Origin: an uncultured Bacteroides sp.
GTDB taxonomy: Bacteria > Bacteroidota > Bacteroidia > Bacteroidales > Bacteroidaceae
Reading direction: 5' to 3'
Length of the DNA: 46,040 nucleotides
Assembly: GCF_910585845.1 (NCBI RefSeq)
Contig: NZ_CAJUHF010000026.1
Coordinates: 1-46,040, forward strand
The number at the start of each line of letters is the position of its first letter. Within the stretch, counting starts at the first letter, position 1. The notes under the pieces were generated by a model. The model had not been told where the DNA came from, did not search any database, and worked only from the letters and a program-made list of their open reading frames with translations. This document shows, in pieces, positions 25,295 through 33,600 of the stretch. The position numbers and the translations under genes are program-made.

Positions 25295-25426
25295 TGTCTC
25301 ACGAGACGGATATTTTCGTCTCGTGAGATGAAAATTTTCATCTCATGGGATGGATTTTTTCATCTCATGGGATGTTTTTTTTCGTTCCACGAGACGAATT
25401 TGCCCGTCTCGTGAGACAAATATCAG
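25295..25426. repeat. 22-bp tandem dyad array 2, six units
   Basis: Units start at 25295, 25317, 25339, 25361, 25383 and 25405, all exactly 22 bp, with dyads such as TGTCTCACGAGACG, CGTCTCGTGAGATG and CGTTCCACGAGACG. It has the same unit type and period as array 1 at 567-720. It lies between the start of the PpiC-type gene and the guaB terminator. Confidence 0.85.
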
Positions 25427-25487
25427 AACCTGCTTTTCAATTGATTTTCGCTCAATAAAGCCCTGTTCCAATATCCCTTTTAACAAA

Positions 25488-25576
25488 AAAAATGGCCCCT
25501 ATCACAGGATTGGAACTATATTCTCGAAGTTTTATATCCGACTTCGGAAATAGAGTTCCAATCCTGTGATAGGGGC
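25488..25576 (-). terminator. Very long intrinsic terminator hairpin after guaB
   Basis: GCCCCTATCACAGGATTGGA from 25495 pairs with TCCAATCCTGTGATAGGGGC ending at 25576. The stem is over 20 bp, with an inner CGAAGT/ACTTCG extension. In the guaB direction it is followed by ATTTTTTTTGTT. It lies about 130-210 nt beyond the guaB stop, after MITE-like copy D. Confidence 0.85.
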
Positions 25577-25626
25577 GATTTCCATTGGGGAGTCTTAAAA
25601 CGTCCCAACCCATGATTAGATATTAA

Positions 25627-25692
25627 GAGCCTGTTTAAACTTTCTTCAGCCTTCTTTTGAGAGTTCTTTTTGAAGAAAATTTAAACAGGCTC
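25627..25692. mobile_element. MITE-like element, short form (copy D), with TAA target duplication
   Basis: This 66-bp copy runs from GAGCCTGTTTAAACTTT to the inverted end AAATTTAAACAGGCTC and is flanked by TAA at 25624-25626 and 25693-25695. It keeps the left internal block TTCAGCCTTCTTTTGAGAG but lacks the right half of the long form. It ends 12-15 bp after the guaB stop. Confidence 0.85.
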
Positions 25693-25706
25693 TAACAATA
25701 TTCTAA

Positions 25707-27182
25707 TTATTCGGGACGGCTATAGTTCGGCGCTTCGCTCGTGATGGCCACATCATGAGGATGGCTTTCCAACACACCGGCATTGGTGATACGGGTAAAC
25801 TTAGCGTCATGCAATTGCTCAATATTAGCAGCACCACAGTATCCCATACCGGCACGCAGACCGCCTACCAACTGATAGATAACCTCGTATAAAGTTCCCT
25901 TATAAGGCACGCGCGCAGCGATACCTTCCGGTACGAGTTTCTTCACATCGCTCGTTCCGCTCTGGAAGTAACGGTCTTTTGAACCATTCTCCATAGCTTC
26001 CAACGAACCCATACCACGGTATGATTTAAACTTACGTCCGTTGAAGATAATCGTATCACCGGGAGACTCTTCTGTTCCGGCTACCAACGAACCGATCATG
26101 ACGCAATATCCTCCGGCAGCCAAAGCCTTGACTACATCGCCTGAATAGCGCAAACCACCATCGGCAATCAAAGGAATGCCTGTACCCTTCAGTGCTTTAG
26201 CCACATCATATACAGCAGACAACTGGGGAACACCTACACCTGCCACCACACGAGTAGTACAGATGGAACCCGGACCGATGCCCACCTTCACACCGTCGGC
26301 ACCAGCTTCAACCAAAGCCTTTGCAGCTTCGCCTGTAGCAATGTTACCTACCACGATATCAATATTCGGGAAACGTTTCTTGGCTTCTTTCAGTTTTTCG
26401 ATCACATAAACTGAGTGTCCGTGAGCCGTATCGATCACAATCGCATCCGCTCCGGCATCTACCAAAGCCTGCATGCGGTCGATAGTGTCAGCCGTAACAC
26501 CCACTCCGGCAGCTACACGCAGGCGACCTTTAGAGTCCTTGCAAGCCATCGGTTTGTCTTTGGCTTTCGTAATATCTTTATAAGTAATCAGACCGACCAA
26601 TTTACCGTCTTTGTCCACAACCGGCAGTTTCTCTATCCGATGCTCCTGCAGGATTTGTGCTACAGCTTCCATATCGGTCGTAGGATTGGTGGTGATGATG
26701 TTATCCTTTGTCATAACCTCGTCGATACGCTTGTTCATGTCTTTCACAAAGCGCAAGTCGCGGTTAGTAACAATTCCGACCAAATGCTTTTCGTCGTCCA
26801 CCACAGGAATACCGCCAATTCTGTATTCTGCCATCAATGCCAACGCATCTCCCACGGTAGAACCTCTCTTAATGGTGACAGGGTCATAAATCATACCATT
26901 CTCTGCACGCTTCACAATGGCAACCTGACGTGCCTGTTCTTCAATGGACATATTCTTGTGAATAACACCAATACCTCCTTCGCGTGCAATGGCAATAGCC
27001 ATTTTCGCTTCGGTCACCGTGTCCATAGCGGCCGTGACAAACGGTATTTTCAACTCAATGTTCCGTGAAAACTTAGTCGATAACTCGACTGTTTTGGGGA
27101 GTACTTCAGAATAAGCGGGGATTAACAAAACATCATCATAGGTTAATCCATCCATTACAATCTTATCAGCAATAAATGACAT
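25707..27182 (-). CDS. guaB: Inosine-5'-monophosphate dehydrogenase
   Basis: IMPDH oxidises IMP to XMP with NAD+, the rate-limiting step to GMP. The product has 491 residues, full length. The TIM barrel is split by two CBS domains at about 95-210 (MIYDPVTIKRGSTVGDALALM, IGGIPVVDDEKHLVGIVTNRDL, IEKLPVVDKDGKLVGLITYKDI). The catalytic loop is GPGSICTTR with the nucleophile Cys308, and the flap carries GIAARVPYKG. A promoter-like TATATTTG lies at 27212-27219. recQ ends 200 bp upstream, with MITE-like copy E in the spacer, so guaB is probably transcribed alone. Confidence 0.97.
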   Translation of the reverse strand: MSFIADKIVMDGLTYDDVLLIPAYSEVLPKTVELSTKFSRNIELKIPFVTAAMDTVTEAKMAIAIAREGGIGVIHKNMSIEEQARQVAIVKRAENGMIYDPVTIKRGSTVGDALALMAEYRIGGIPVVDDEKHLVGIVTNRDLRFVKDMNKRIDEVMTKDNIITTNPTTDMEAVAQILQEHRIEKLPVVDKDGKLVGLITYKDITKAKDKPMACKDSKGRLRVAAGVGVTADTIDRMQALVDAGADAIVIDTAHGHSVYVIEKLKEAKKRFPNIDIVVGNIATGEAAKALVEAGADGVKVGIGPGSICTTRVVAGVGVPQLSAVYDVAKALKGTGIPLIADGGLRYSGDVVKALAAGGYCVMIGSLVAGTEESPGDTIIFNGRKFKSYRGMGSLEAMENGSKDRYFQSGTSDVKKLVPEGIAARVPYKGTLYEVIYQLVGGLRAGMGYCGAANIEQLHDAKFTRITNAGVLESHPHDVAITSEAPNYSRPE

Positions 27183-27211
27183 AGGGCTATGCGTTTAAAA
27201 TTTATTGCGTG

Positions 27212-27219
27212 CAAATATA
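27212..27219 (-). promoter_or_regulatory. -7 element of guaB
   Basis: TATATTTG on the minus strand matches the Bacteroides -7 consensus 30 nt ahead of the guaB ATG. No clear TTTG is found at the right distance, so only half the promoter is supported. Confidence 0.45.
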
Positions 27220-27294
27220 CGGTTTTTATTCAATACCATATACCTGCACGCAACATTTTTTTCTTTTTTATAGTTGAAAAGTCAACTTATTTTA

Positions 27295-27382
27295 GAGCTT
27301 GTTTAAATTTTCTTCAAAAAGTTTTTATTCAGCTTCTTTTGAGTTTCTTTAAAAGAAGGATGAACAATATTTAAACTGGCTC
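27295..27382. mobile_element. MITE-like element, intermediate form (copy E) abutting the recQ stop codon
   Basis: The 88-bp element runs from GAGCTTGTTTAAATTTTC to AATATTTAAACTGGCTC. TTA flanks it at 27292-27294. The matching TTA at 27385-27387 is the complement of the recQ TAA stop, with two extra bases between. The inner sequence is rearranged relative to the 66- and 173-bp forms. Confidence 0.75.
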
Positions 27383-27384
27383 TC

Positions 27385-29568
27385 TTAGTTCGCCATTTCA
27401 GAAATAAACTTGATGCGGACCAGACGCACTTCTTCTTCCGTGAAATCATCACCCAGTTCGTCCAGCGCGTCGTCCACCTTGTCGGTGGTAGATTCCTTGT
27501 AGTAATCATAGATGTCCAGCATGTGGTCTTCGTCCATGATTTCATCCAAGAAGTAATCGATATTCAGCTTCGTACCGGAGTAAACGATGGCTTCGATCTC
27601 GTCCAGCAACTCACCAAATTCAATGCCTTTGGACAAGGCGATATCATCCAATGCCACCTTGCGGTCGATCGCCTGAATGATGGACACCTTCAATTTCGAC
27701 TTATTGGCTACGGTGCGGACACGCAAATCTTCCGGACGTTCGATCTCATTCTCTTCACAATGACGCTTGATCAGCTTACAGAATTCTTCGCCATAACGTT
27801 TGGCTTTACCAGCACCTACGCCGGGGATATTCTGCAACTCTTCCAAGGTAACCGGATAGATAGTCGCCATAGCCTCCAACGACGGATCTTGGAATATCAC
27901 GTATGGGGGTACTTCCAGTTTCTTCGATAACTTCTTGCGCAAATCCTTCAGCATGGAATAAAGAGCCGGGTCGACCGCACAGGCGCCTCCGCCACGTGCC
28001 GGTGCTTCTTCTTCCACCTCTTCGAAGTCATTGTCTTCGGTTATCTTAAACGATTTGGGATGCTTGAGGAATTTCTTTCCGGCATCTGTCACTTTCAGCA
28101 AGCCGTAATTCTCCACATCCTTACTCAAGTAACCAGCAATCAAGGCTTGACGAATAACTGCATTCCATGTCTTGTCTTCCTCTCCCATGCCGGAGCCGAA
28201 AACTTCCAGGTCTTCATGCAGGTGCGCCTGTACTTCACTGGTTTCACGTCCTTGTATAATATCAATAATATAATCTGCTTTAAAATTTTCTTTCACCGCA
28301 AGAATGGTTTCTATCACGGTGCATAATAGTTCTTGAGCCTCCACTTGTTTCTTCGGATTTAAACAGTTGTCACAATTTCCACAGTTTGCTTCCGTATACT
28401 CTTCGCCGAAGTAATGCAGCAATGCTTTCCGGCGGCATACAGAAGATTCAGCATACGCGGCAGTCTCCAACAGAAGCTGTTTGCCTATTTCCTGCTCTGC
28501 CACGGGCTTTCCTTGCATGAACTTCTCCAGTTTCTGCAAGTCTTTGTTCGTATAAAAAGTAATACACTGTCCTTCGCCTCCATCTCTTCCGGCACGTCCT
28601 GTTTCCTGATAATATCCTTCCAGACTTTTCGGAATATCATAGTGAATGACAAAACGTACGTCCGGCTTGTCAATACCCATACCGAAGGCAATGGTCGCTA
28701 CAATCACTTCTATCTTTTCCATCAAGAAATCGTCTTGATTTTGCGTGCGTGTTGCAGAATCCATACCTGCATGGTAAGCGCGGGCGTTAATGCCATTCGC
28801 TTGCAGAACTTCAGCAAGTTCTTCTACCTTCTTCCGGCTCAGGCAGTAGATAATGCCCGACTTTTCCGGATTGTTCTTGATGAACTTGATGATATCCCGA
28901 TCTATATTATTGGTTTTAGGCCGTACCTCATAATAGAGGTTCGGGCGGTTGAACGATGACTTAAACACCACGGCATCCACCATACCCAGGTTCTTCTGGA
29001 TATCGTGTTGCACCTTAGGCGTGGCAGTCGCCGTCAGAGCTATCACCGGAGCTTTTCCGATTTCATTGATTATAGGGCGGATACGACGGTATTCCGGACG
29101 GAAGTCATGTCCCCATTCGGATATACAGTGTGCTTCGTCCACAGCATAGAAAGCGATCTTGACTGTCTTCAGAAACTCCACGTTCTCTTCTTTCGTCAAC
29201 GATTCGGGAGCTACGTACAGCAGTTTGGTCTTTCCGCTGAGGATGTCAGACTTCACCTGGTCTATCGCACTTTTATTAAGGGAAGAGTTTATAAAATGAG
29301 CAATACCGTCTTCTTCACTAAAGTTGCGCATCGCATCGACCTGGTTTTTCATCAGGGCGATCAACGGAGATATTACAATGCCTGTACCTTCCATCAGTAA
29401 GGAAGGCAATTGGTAGCACAACGATTTGCCTCCTCCCGTAGGCATCAGCACGAATGTGTCATTACCCGCCAATAAATTCTGTATAATAGCTTCCTGATTC
29501 CCTTTAAACGTGTCAAATCCGAAGTACTTCTTCAATTGGTCTGTCAAATTAATCTTCTTCCCTGCCAT
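27385..29568 (-). CDS. recQ: ATP-dependent DNA helicase RecQ
   Basis: This 3'-5' helicase acts in recombination and fork repair. The product has 727 residues: helicase core with PTGGGKSLCYQLP (Walker A, about 43-55) and DEAH in AVDEAHCISEWGHDFRPEY, then QETGRAGRDG (motif VI), a zinc-binding RecQ-C domain (CRRKALLHYFGE...CGNCDNC), a winged-helix RQC domain, an HRDC domain at about 530-605 (LEELQNIPGVGAGKAKRYGEEF) and a C-terminal helical extension. It is about 120 residues longer than E. coli RecQ. It has its own promoter at 29637-29667 after clpX. Confidence 0.95.
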   Translation of the reverse strand: MAGKKINLTDQLKKYFGFDTFKGNQEAIIQNLLAGNDTFVLMPTGGGKSLCYQLPSLLMEGTGIVISPLIALMKNQVDAMRNFSEEDGIAHFINSSLNKSAIDQVKSDILSGKTKLLYVAPESLTKEENVEFLKTVKIAFYAVDEAHCISEWGHDFRPEYRRIRPIINEIGKAPVIALTATATPKVQHDIQKNLGMVDAVVFKSSFNRPNLYYEVRPKTNNIDRDIIKFIKNNPEKSGIIYCLSRKKVEELAEVLQANGINARAYHAGMDSATRTQNQDDFLMEKIEVIVATIAFGMGIDKPDVRFVIHYDIPKSLEGYYQETGRAGRDGGEGQCITFYTNKDLQKLEKFMQGKPVAEQEIGKQLLLETAAYAESSVCRRKALLHYFGEEYTEANCGNCDNCLNPKKQVEAQELLCTVIETILAVKENFKADYIIDIIQGRETSEVQAHLHEDLEVFGSGMGEEDKTWNAVIRQALIAGYLSKDVENYGLLKVTDAGKKFLKHPKSFKITEDNDFEEVEEEAPARGGGACAVDPALYSMLKDLRKKLSKKLEVPPYVIFQDPSLEAMATIYPVTLEELQNIPGVGAGKAKRYGEEFCKLIKRHCEENEIERPEDLRVRTVANKSKLKVSIIQAIDRKVALDDIALSKGIEFGELLDEIEAIVYSGTKLNIDYFLDEIMDEDHMLDIYDYYKESTTDKVDDALDELGDDFTEEEVRLVRIKFISEMAN

Positions 29569-29636
29569 GATTCATTAGGTTGTTTTATTAGTGATGTTTA
29601 CTATCTCGATTAGTGGTCTTCTCGAAAGAGCCCTAA

Positions 29637-29667
29637 CAAAGTTATAAACAACTTCTTAAATATCAAG
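29637..29667 (-). promoter_or_regulatory. Promoter of recQ
   Basis: On the minus strand CTTG is followed by 19 nt and TAACTTTG, a close match to the Bacteroides consensus. The predicted start is about 60 nt before the recQ ATG. Confidence 0.7.
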
Positions 29668-29735
29668 CATAATCCAATGAATATTTTTCAATAAAAAACA
29701 AAAAAACCGATTTTCACGTTTTCTACCTCCTGATT

Positions 29736-31004
29736 TTAAGCATTTTGCAATTTTGCAATATTCACTTTCTCCAGTTGCCGTTTTGCATAGTCCAATGTGA
29801 TCACAAAACTTTCCGGACAGTCAGAAGGGGTTTCGAACATGGCATCCATCATGATGGTCTCTACGATGGAGCGCAATCCGCGGGCACCTAACTTATATTC
29901 CACAGCCTTATCTACGATATACTCGAAGACAGCATCTTCGAATGTCAGTTTCACGCCATCCATCTCGAACAGTTTGATGTATTGTTTGATGATGGAGTTC
30001 TTAGGTTCCGTAAGGATGGCACGCAAGGCAGTCCGGTCCAACGGATTCAGATAAGTCAACACCGGCAGACGACCTATGATTTCGGGTATCAACCCGAATG
30101 ATTTCAGGTCTTGCGGAGCGATGTACTGCATCATGTTGTTCTTGTCGAGCACTGACGTGTTGCGCACTGCACCATAACCCACCACATGCGTGTTCAGTCG
30201 TTGAGCGATTTTCTTCTCGATACCGTCGAATGCACCACCGCAGATGAATAGGATGTTCTTCGTATTCACCGGAATCATTTTCTGATCCGGATGCTTGCGT
30301 CCGCCTTGGGGAGGTACGTTCACGACGGAACCTTCCAGCAGCTTCAGCAGTCCTTGCTGCACACCCTCACCACTTACGTCGCGCGTAATGGAAGGATTGT
30401 CTCCCTTACGGGCTATCTTGTCAATCTCGTCAATGAACACGATTCCCCGCTCGGCTTCCGGCACATTGTAATCGGCCACTTGAAGCAGACGGGTGAGAAT
30501 GCTTTCGATGTCTTCGCCCACGTATCCGGCTTCGGTCAGCACCGTAGCATCTACAATAGTAAAAGGCACCTGAAGCAGTTTGGCGATAGTACGCGCCAAC
30601 AATGTTTTTCCCGTTCCGGTACTTCCTACCATGATAATGTTTGACTTTTCGATTTCCACATCGTCGCCACCGGTCTGCTGCATCAACCGTTTGTAGTGGT
30701 TGTAGACCGACACGGCAAGGAAACGTTTGGCATCATCCTGACCGATGACGTATTGATCAAGAAATTCCTTGATCTCGATCGGTTTCGGAAGTTTCTTCAG
30801 GTTCAGTGCCGATGCGCCTTTACCTTTATACGAGCCGTTTGCACTACCCGTACCCCCCATCGCCTGCTGTACGATATCATAAGCTTGCGTGACACAACTG
30901 TCGCAGATGTGACCGTTCAGTCCCGTAATGAGGAATCCGACTTCATTTTCCGAACGTCCGCAAAAGTTACACGTTGGCGACTGGCTTTTTTTTGAAGTTC
31001 CCAT
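29736..31004 (-). CDS. clpX: ATP-dependent protease ATPase subunit ClpX
   Basis: ClpX unfolds tagged substrates and feeds them to ClpP. The product has 422 residues. It has an N-terminal C4 zinc finger (CNFCGRSENEVGF...HICDSC) for substrate and adaptor binding, Walker A GSTGTGKT near residue 128, Walker B IVFIDEIDKIAR, the pore loop GYVGED and the sensor-2 region GARGLRSIVE. The ClpP-docking IGF-type loop is FGLIPEIIGRLP-adjacent. The start overlaps nothing and lies 2 bp after clpP, so the two are translationally coupled. Order: tig, clpP, clpX, recQ. Confidence 0.97.
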   Translation of the reverse strand: MGTSKKSQSPTCNFCGRSENEVGFLITGLNGHICDSCVTQAYDIVQQAMGGTGSANGSYKGKGASALNLKKLPKPIEIKEFLDQYVIGQDDAKRFLAVSVYNHYKRLMQQTGGDDVEIEKSNIIMVGSTGTGKTLLARTIAKLLQVPFTIVDATVLTEAGYVGEDIESILTRLLQVADYNVPEAERGIVFIDEIDKIARKGDNPSITRDVSGEGVQQGLLKLLEGSVVNVPPQGGRKHPDQKMIPVNTKNILFICGGAFDGIEKKIAQRLNTHVVGYGAVRNTSVLDKNNMMQYIAPQDLKSFGLIPEIIGRLPVLTYLNPLDRTALRAILTEPKNSIIKQYIKLFEMDGVKLTFEDAVFEYIVDKAVEYKLGARGLRSIVETIMMDAMFETPSDCPESFVITLDYAKRQLEKVNIAKLQNA

Positions 31005-31006
31005 AT

Positions 31007-31669
31007 TTATTTCTTTATCAAAACTTCGTCTATCATGCCATATTCCTTAGCCTCTTGTGCGGTCATCCAATAGTCACGGTCTGAATCCGCCCATACCTTA
31101 TCAAAAGGTGTATGAGAATGGTCGGCAATGATAGAATACAATTCTTTCTTTAACTTCTGGATCTCACGTGCAGTGATTTCGATATCCGACGCCTGTCCTT
31201 GCGCACCGCCCATCGGCTGATGGATCATCACGCGGGAATGTGTCAGCGCCGAGCGTTTCTTTTCGGCACCTGCCACCAGCAGCACGGCTGCCATACTTGC
31301 TGCCATACCCGTACAGATGGTAGCTACATCGCTTGTGATAAACTGCATCGTGTCATAGATGCCCAGTCCGGCATATACGGAACCTCCGGGCGAATTGATA
31401 TAGATGGAAATATCCTTACCTGGATCTACCGAGTCCAGATAAAGCAGCTGTGCTTGCAATGTGTTGGCGGTATAGTCGTCAATCTGAGTACCCAAGAAAA
31501 TGATACGATCCATCATCAAACGGGAGAAAACATCCAGCTGGGTTACGTTCAACTGGCGCTCTTCGAGGATATAGGGATTCAAATATCCGGTTTGCGACTT
31601 AATCACATCGTCCAGCACCAGACTGTTCATACCTAAATGCTTGGTAGCGTATTTTCTAAAATCATCCAT
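31007..31669 (-). CDS. clpP: ATP-dependent Clp protease proteolytic subunit
   Basis: ClpP is the serine peptidase ring that works with ClpX. The product has 220 residues. The catalytic triad is visible as Ser125 (GMAAS), His150 (VMIHQPMGG) and Asp199 (SDRDYWM). The N-terminal 35 or so residues precede the usual mature start and may be processed. It is followed by clpX after 2 bp. A promoter-like pair (TTTG, 20 nt, TTTCTTTG) at 31706-31737 lies just behind the tig terminator. Confidence 0.97.
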   Translation of the reverse strand: MDDFRKYATKHLGMNSLVLDDVIKSQTGYLNPYILEERQLNVTQLDVFSRLMMDRIIFLGTQIDDYTANTLQAQLLYLDSVDPGKDISIYINSPGGSVYAGLGIYDTMQFITSDVATICTGMAASMAAVLLVAGAEKKRSALTHSRVMIHQPMGGAQGQASDIEITAREIQKLKKELYSIIADHSHTPFDKVWADSDRDYWMTAQEAKEYGMIDEVLIKK

Positions 31670-31705
31670 ATTGTGTATTTATTTTAGATTTTTAAAATGA
31701 GGATG

Positions 31706-31737
31706 CAAAGAAACAAAAAAGAACACAGAGACACAAA
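31706..31737 (-). promoter_or_regulatory. Promoter of clpP-clpX
   Basis: TTTG, 20 nt and TTTCTTTG on the minus strand; the -7 element has T for A at its second base. It lies 37-68 nt ahead of the clpP ATG and directly after the tig terminator stem. Confidence 0.5.
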
Positions 31738-31772
31738 AAAACACAGAGTTATTGATATAAAACTCTGTGTTT
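31738..31772 (-). terminator. Intrinsic terminator between tig and clpP
   Basis: AACACAGAGTT pairs with AACTCTGTGTT around an A/T loop. In the tig direction the stem runs into TTTTTTTG. It lies after MITE-like copy F, about 170 nt beyond the tig stop. Confidence 0.75.
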
Positions 31773-31794
31773 CTTTGATGTTTTTTATAATTAA

Positions 31795-31860
31795 AAGCCT
31801 GTTTGAATTTTGTTCAGCTTTCTTTTGAGAGTTCTTTTTGAGGAAAATTCAAACAGGCTC
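31795..31860. mobile_element. MITE-like element, short form (copy F), with TAA target duplication
   Basis: The 66-bp element has the same length and layout as copy D. The left arm AAGCCTGTTTGAATTTT and right arm AAAATTCAAACAGGCTC differ from other copies at a paired position on both sides (A to G and T to C), so pairing is kept. TAA flanks it at 31792-31794 and 31861-31863. Confidence 0.85.
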
Positions 31861-31940
31861 TAAGTGATTAACGGAGTTAACCGAAATTCCCTTAACTCCT
31901 TCAATATCTCCTTAATAATCCGATTTCTGCACAAAAATGC

Positions 31941-33296
31941 TTATTCAAACATTTTGTTGAATTCTTCTGCCGAAATAGACTTGTTGTTCAGTCTCACCTG
32001 AGACTTCAAGGCAGAAGCCAGTTTCGTCTCGATTACGCGGTTCACCAGACCTTCTACACTTTCTTTCTTTTTCAGCATTTCTTTTGCGTAGTTCTCCAAA
32101 ATATCTTCAGGAACGCTCATCATGCCGTATTGTGCGAATTGTGCGCGAGTAGCTTCTTTCGCCATGTTGGCTACATCTTCCTGTTCCACCTTGATACCGT
32201 TAGCTTCTACCAACTGCTCTTTGATCAGATGCCAAGTCAGTTCTTCGAGGCTCTTTTCGTAGTTGTCTTCCACGAACTTCTCGTCTTTATCCTGATTGTT
32301 CAGACGCATGATGCGTTTCAGCAGTGCATCAGGGAATTCCAGCTTGCCGACTTTTTCCATCAACATCTTACGGGCATCGATCAGGAATTTATAATCGCCG
32401 TCTACAACGAACTGGTTGGCGATTACTTCTTTCACCTTAGCGCGGAACTCTTCTTCTGTCTTCACTACGCCTTCGCCACATACCTGATCGAAAATCTCCT
32501 GATTCAGTTCGCCCGGAACAAAGCGGGTAATTTCAGTTACCTGATAGCTGAAGTTTGACTTCATCTCAGCAGCAGCTTCCTTATCGATCTTCAGCAAAGA
32601 AGCAAGTTCGGCAGCATTACCGTCCCATGCAGTATAGGGATTGAACACGAGCACGTCATTTACTTTTGCATTAGCAAAAATGGCTTTCTGCTCGTCGTTC
32701 TTCATGTAAGACGGCATCATGACAGCACCTTCTACCTGTACACCGCCTTCTTTCGTGTTGCCGTTTTCGTCCAGCTCGGCGATCAGACCTTTCAGCATGT
32801 CGTTAGCTTCGTAAGCCTCTACCTGCTCATATTTACCGGTACGCTGAGTATATGCTTTTACCTGATTGTCTACCATTTCGTCGGTAACTTCAATCGTATA
32901 ATAATCCACTTCATCTTCAGCGGTTACTTCTGCCTTGAATTCCGGCGCCAAAGCGATGTCGAACAGGAATTCGAATTCTTCCATTGTATCGAAGTCGATA
33001 TCCGGCTGTTTGTCTTCATTAGGCAGCGGCTCACCCAAAATATTCACCTTATTATCTTGGATATACTTGTATACAGCTTCCGACAACGTTTTGTTCACTT
33101 CTTCAGCAATGACAGATTTACCATACATCTTCTTCACCAGGCTCATCGGCACCATTCCTTTGCGGAAACCCGGAACTTGGGCTTTCTGGCGAATGCCTTT
33201 CAATGATTTATCAACTTTCTCCTGATAATCAGCTTTCTCAAGTTTTACGGTAAGCAAAGCGCTTACCTTGTCAATGTTTTGTAATGAAACGTTCAT
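31941..33296 (-). CDS. tig: Trigger factor
   Basis: This ribosome-bound chaperone meets nascent chains at the exit tunnel. The product has 451 residues. Its N-terminal ribosome-binding domain carries GFRKGMVPMSLVKKMYG, the equivalent of the GFRxGKxP loop that contacts L23 (near residues 43-58). The middle region normally holding the FKBP-type isomerase is divergent, and the C-terminal arms are helical. It is transcribed from a consensus promoter and followed by MITE-like copy F and a terminator, so it is separate from clpPX although adjacent. Confidence 0.95.
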   Translation of the reverse strand: MNVSLQNIDKVSALLTVKLEKADYQEKVDKSLKGIRQKAQVPGFRKGMVPMSLVKKMYGKSVIAEEVNKTLSEAVYKYIQDNKVNILGEPLPNEDKQPDIDFDTMEEFEFLFDIALAPEFKAEVTAEDEVDYYTIEVTDEMVDNQVKAYTQRTGKYEQVEAYEANDMLKGLIAELDENGNTKEGGVQVEGAVMMPSYMKNDEQKAIFANAKVNDVLVFNPYTAWDGNAAELASLLKIDKEAAAEMKSNFSYQVTEITRFVPGELNQEIFDQVCGEGVVKTEEEFRAKVKEVIANQFVVDGDYKFLIDARKMLMEKVGKLEFPDALLKRIMRLNNQDKDEKFVEDNYEKSLEELTWHLIKEQLVEANGIKVEQEDVANMAKEATRAQFAQYGMMSVPEDILENYAKEMLKKKESVEGLVNRVIETKLASALKSQVRLNNKSISAEEFNKMFE

Positions 33297-33348
33297 TCTG
33301 ACAATTATTTATTTGATTTATACTTTATTCCAATCTCAAATGAGGGTG

Positions 33349-33379
33349 CAAAATTAGTGTTATTCTTTCAATTTTCAAA
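33349..33379 (-). promoter_or_regulatory. Promoter of tig
   Basis: On the minus strand TTTG, 19 nt and TAATTTTG match the Bacteroides consensus exactly. The start is predicted about 45 nt before the tig ATG. Confidence 0.8.
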
Positions 33380-33489
33380 AAACAATGCTGAATTATTTCG
33401 TGAGAAGCCAAGAGGGACAAGTAACTTTGTATATCTCCGAGTATATTTCCGAAAATCTTTCGCGCGCGTATACATGAGATTTTTGCGCA

Positions 33490-33600
33490 TTTTACCTACA
33501 CCACCTACACCCATGCGCTACATTCCTGTCTGACAATCAAATACAGCGGTGTAGGTAGCGGTGTAAGCAGCGATGTAGGTAAAATCGCCTACACCACTTC
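33490..33600. repeat. Inverted repeat of TACACC words upstream of tig
   Basis: TTTTACCTACA at 33490-33500 pairs exactly with TGTAGGTAAAA at 33574-33584. Extra CCTACACC and GGTGTAGG or GGTGTAAG words lie on each side, and one more CCTACACC follows. An alternating CG stretch lies just before it (about 33463-33470). Nothing coding is seen. It may be the remnant of a mobile locus, which is inference. Confidence 0.5.
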
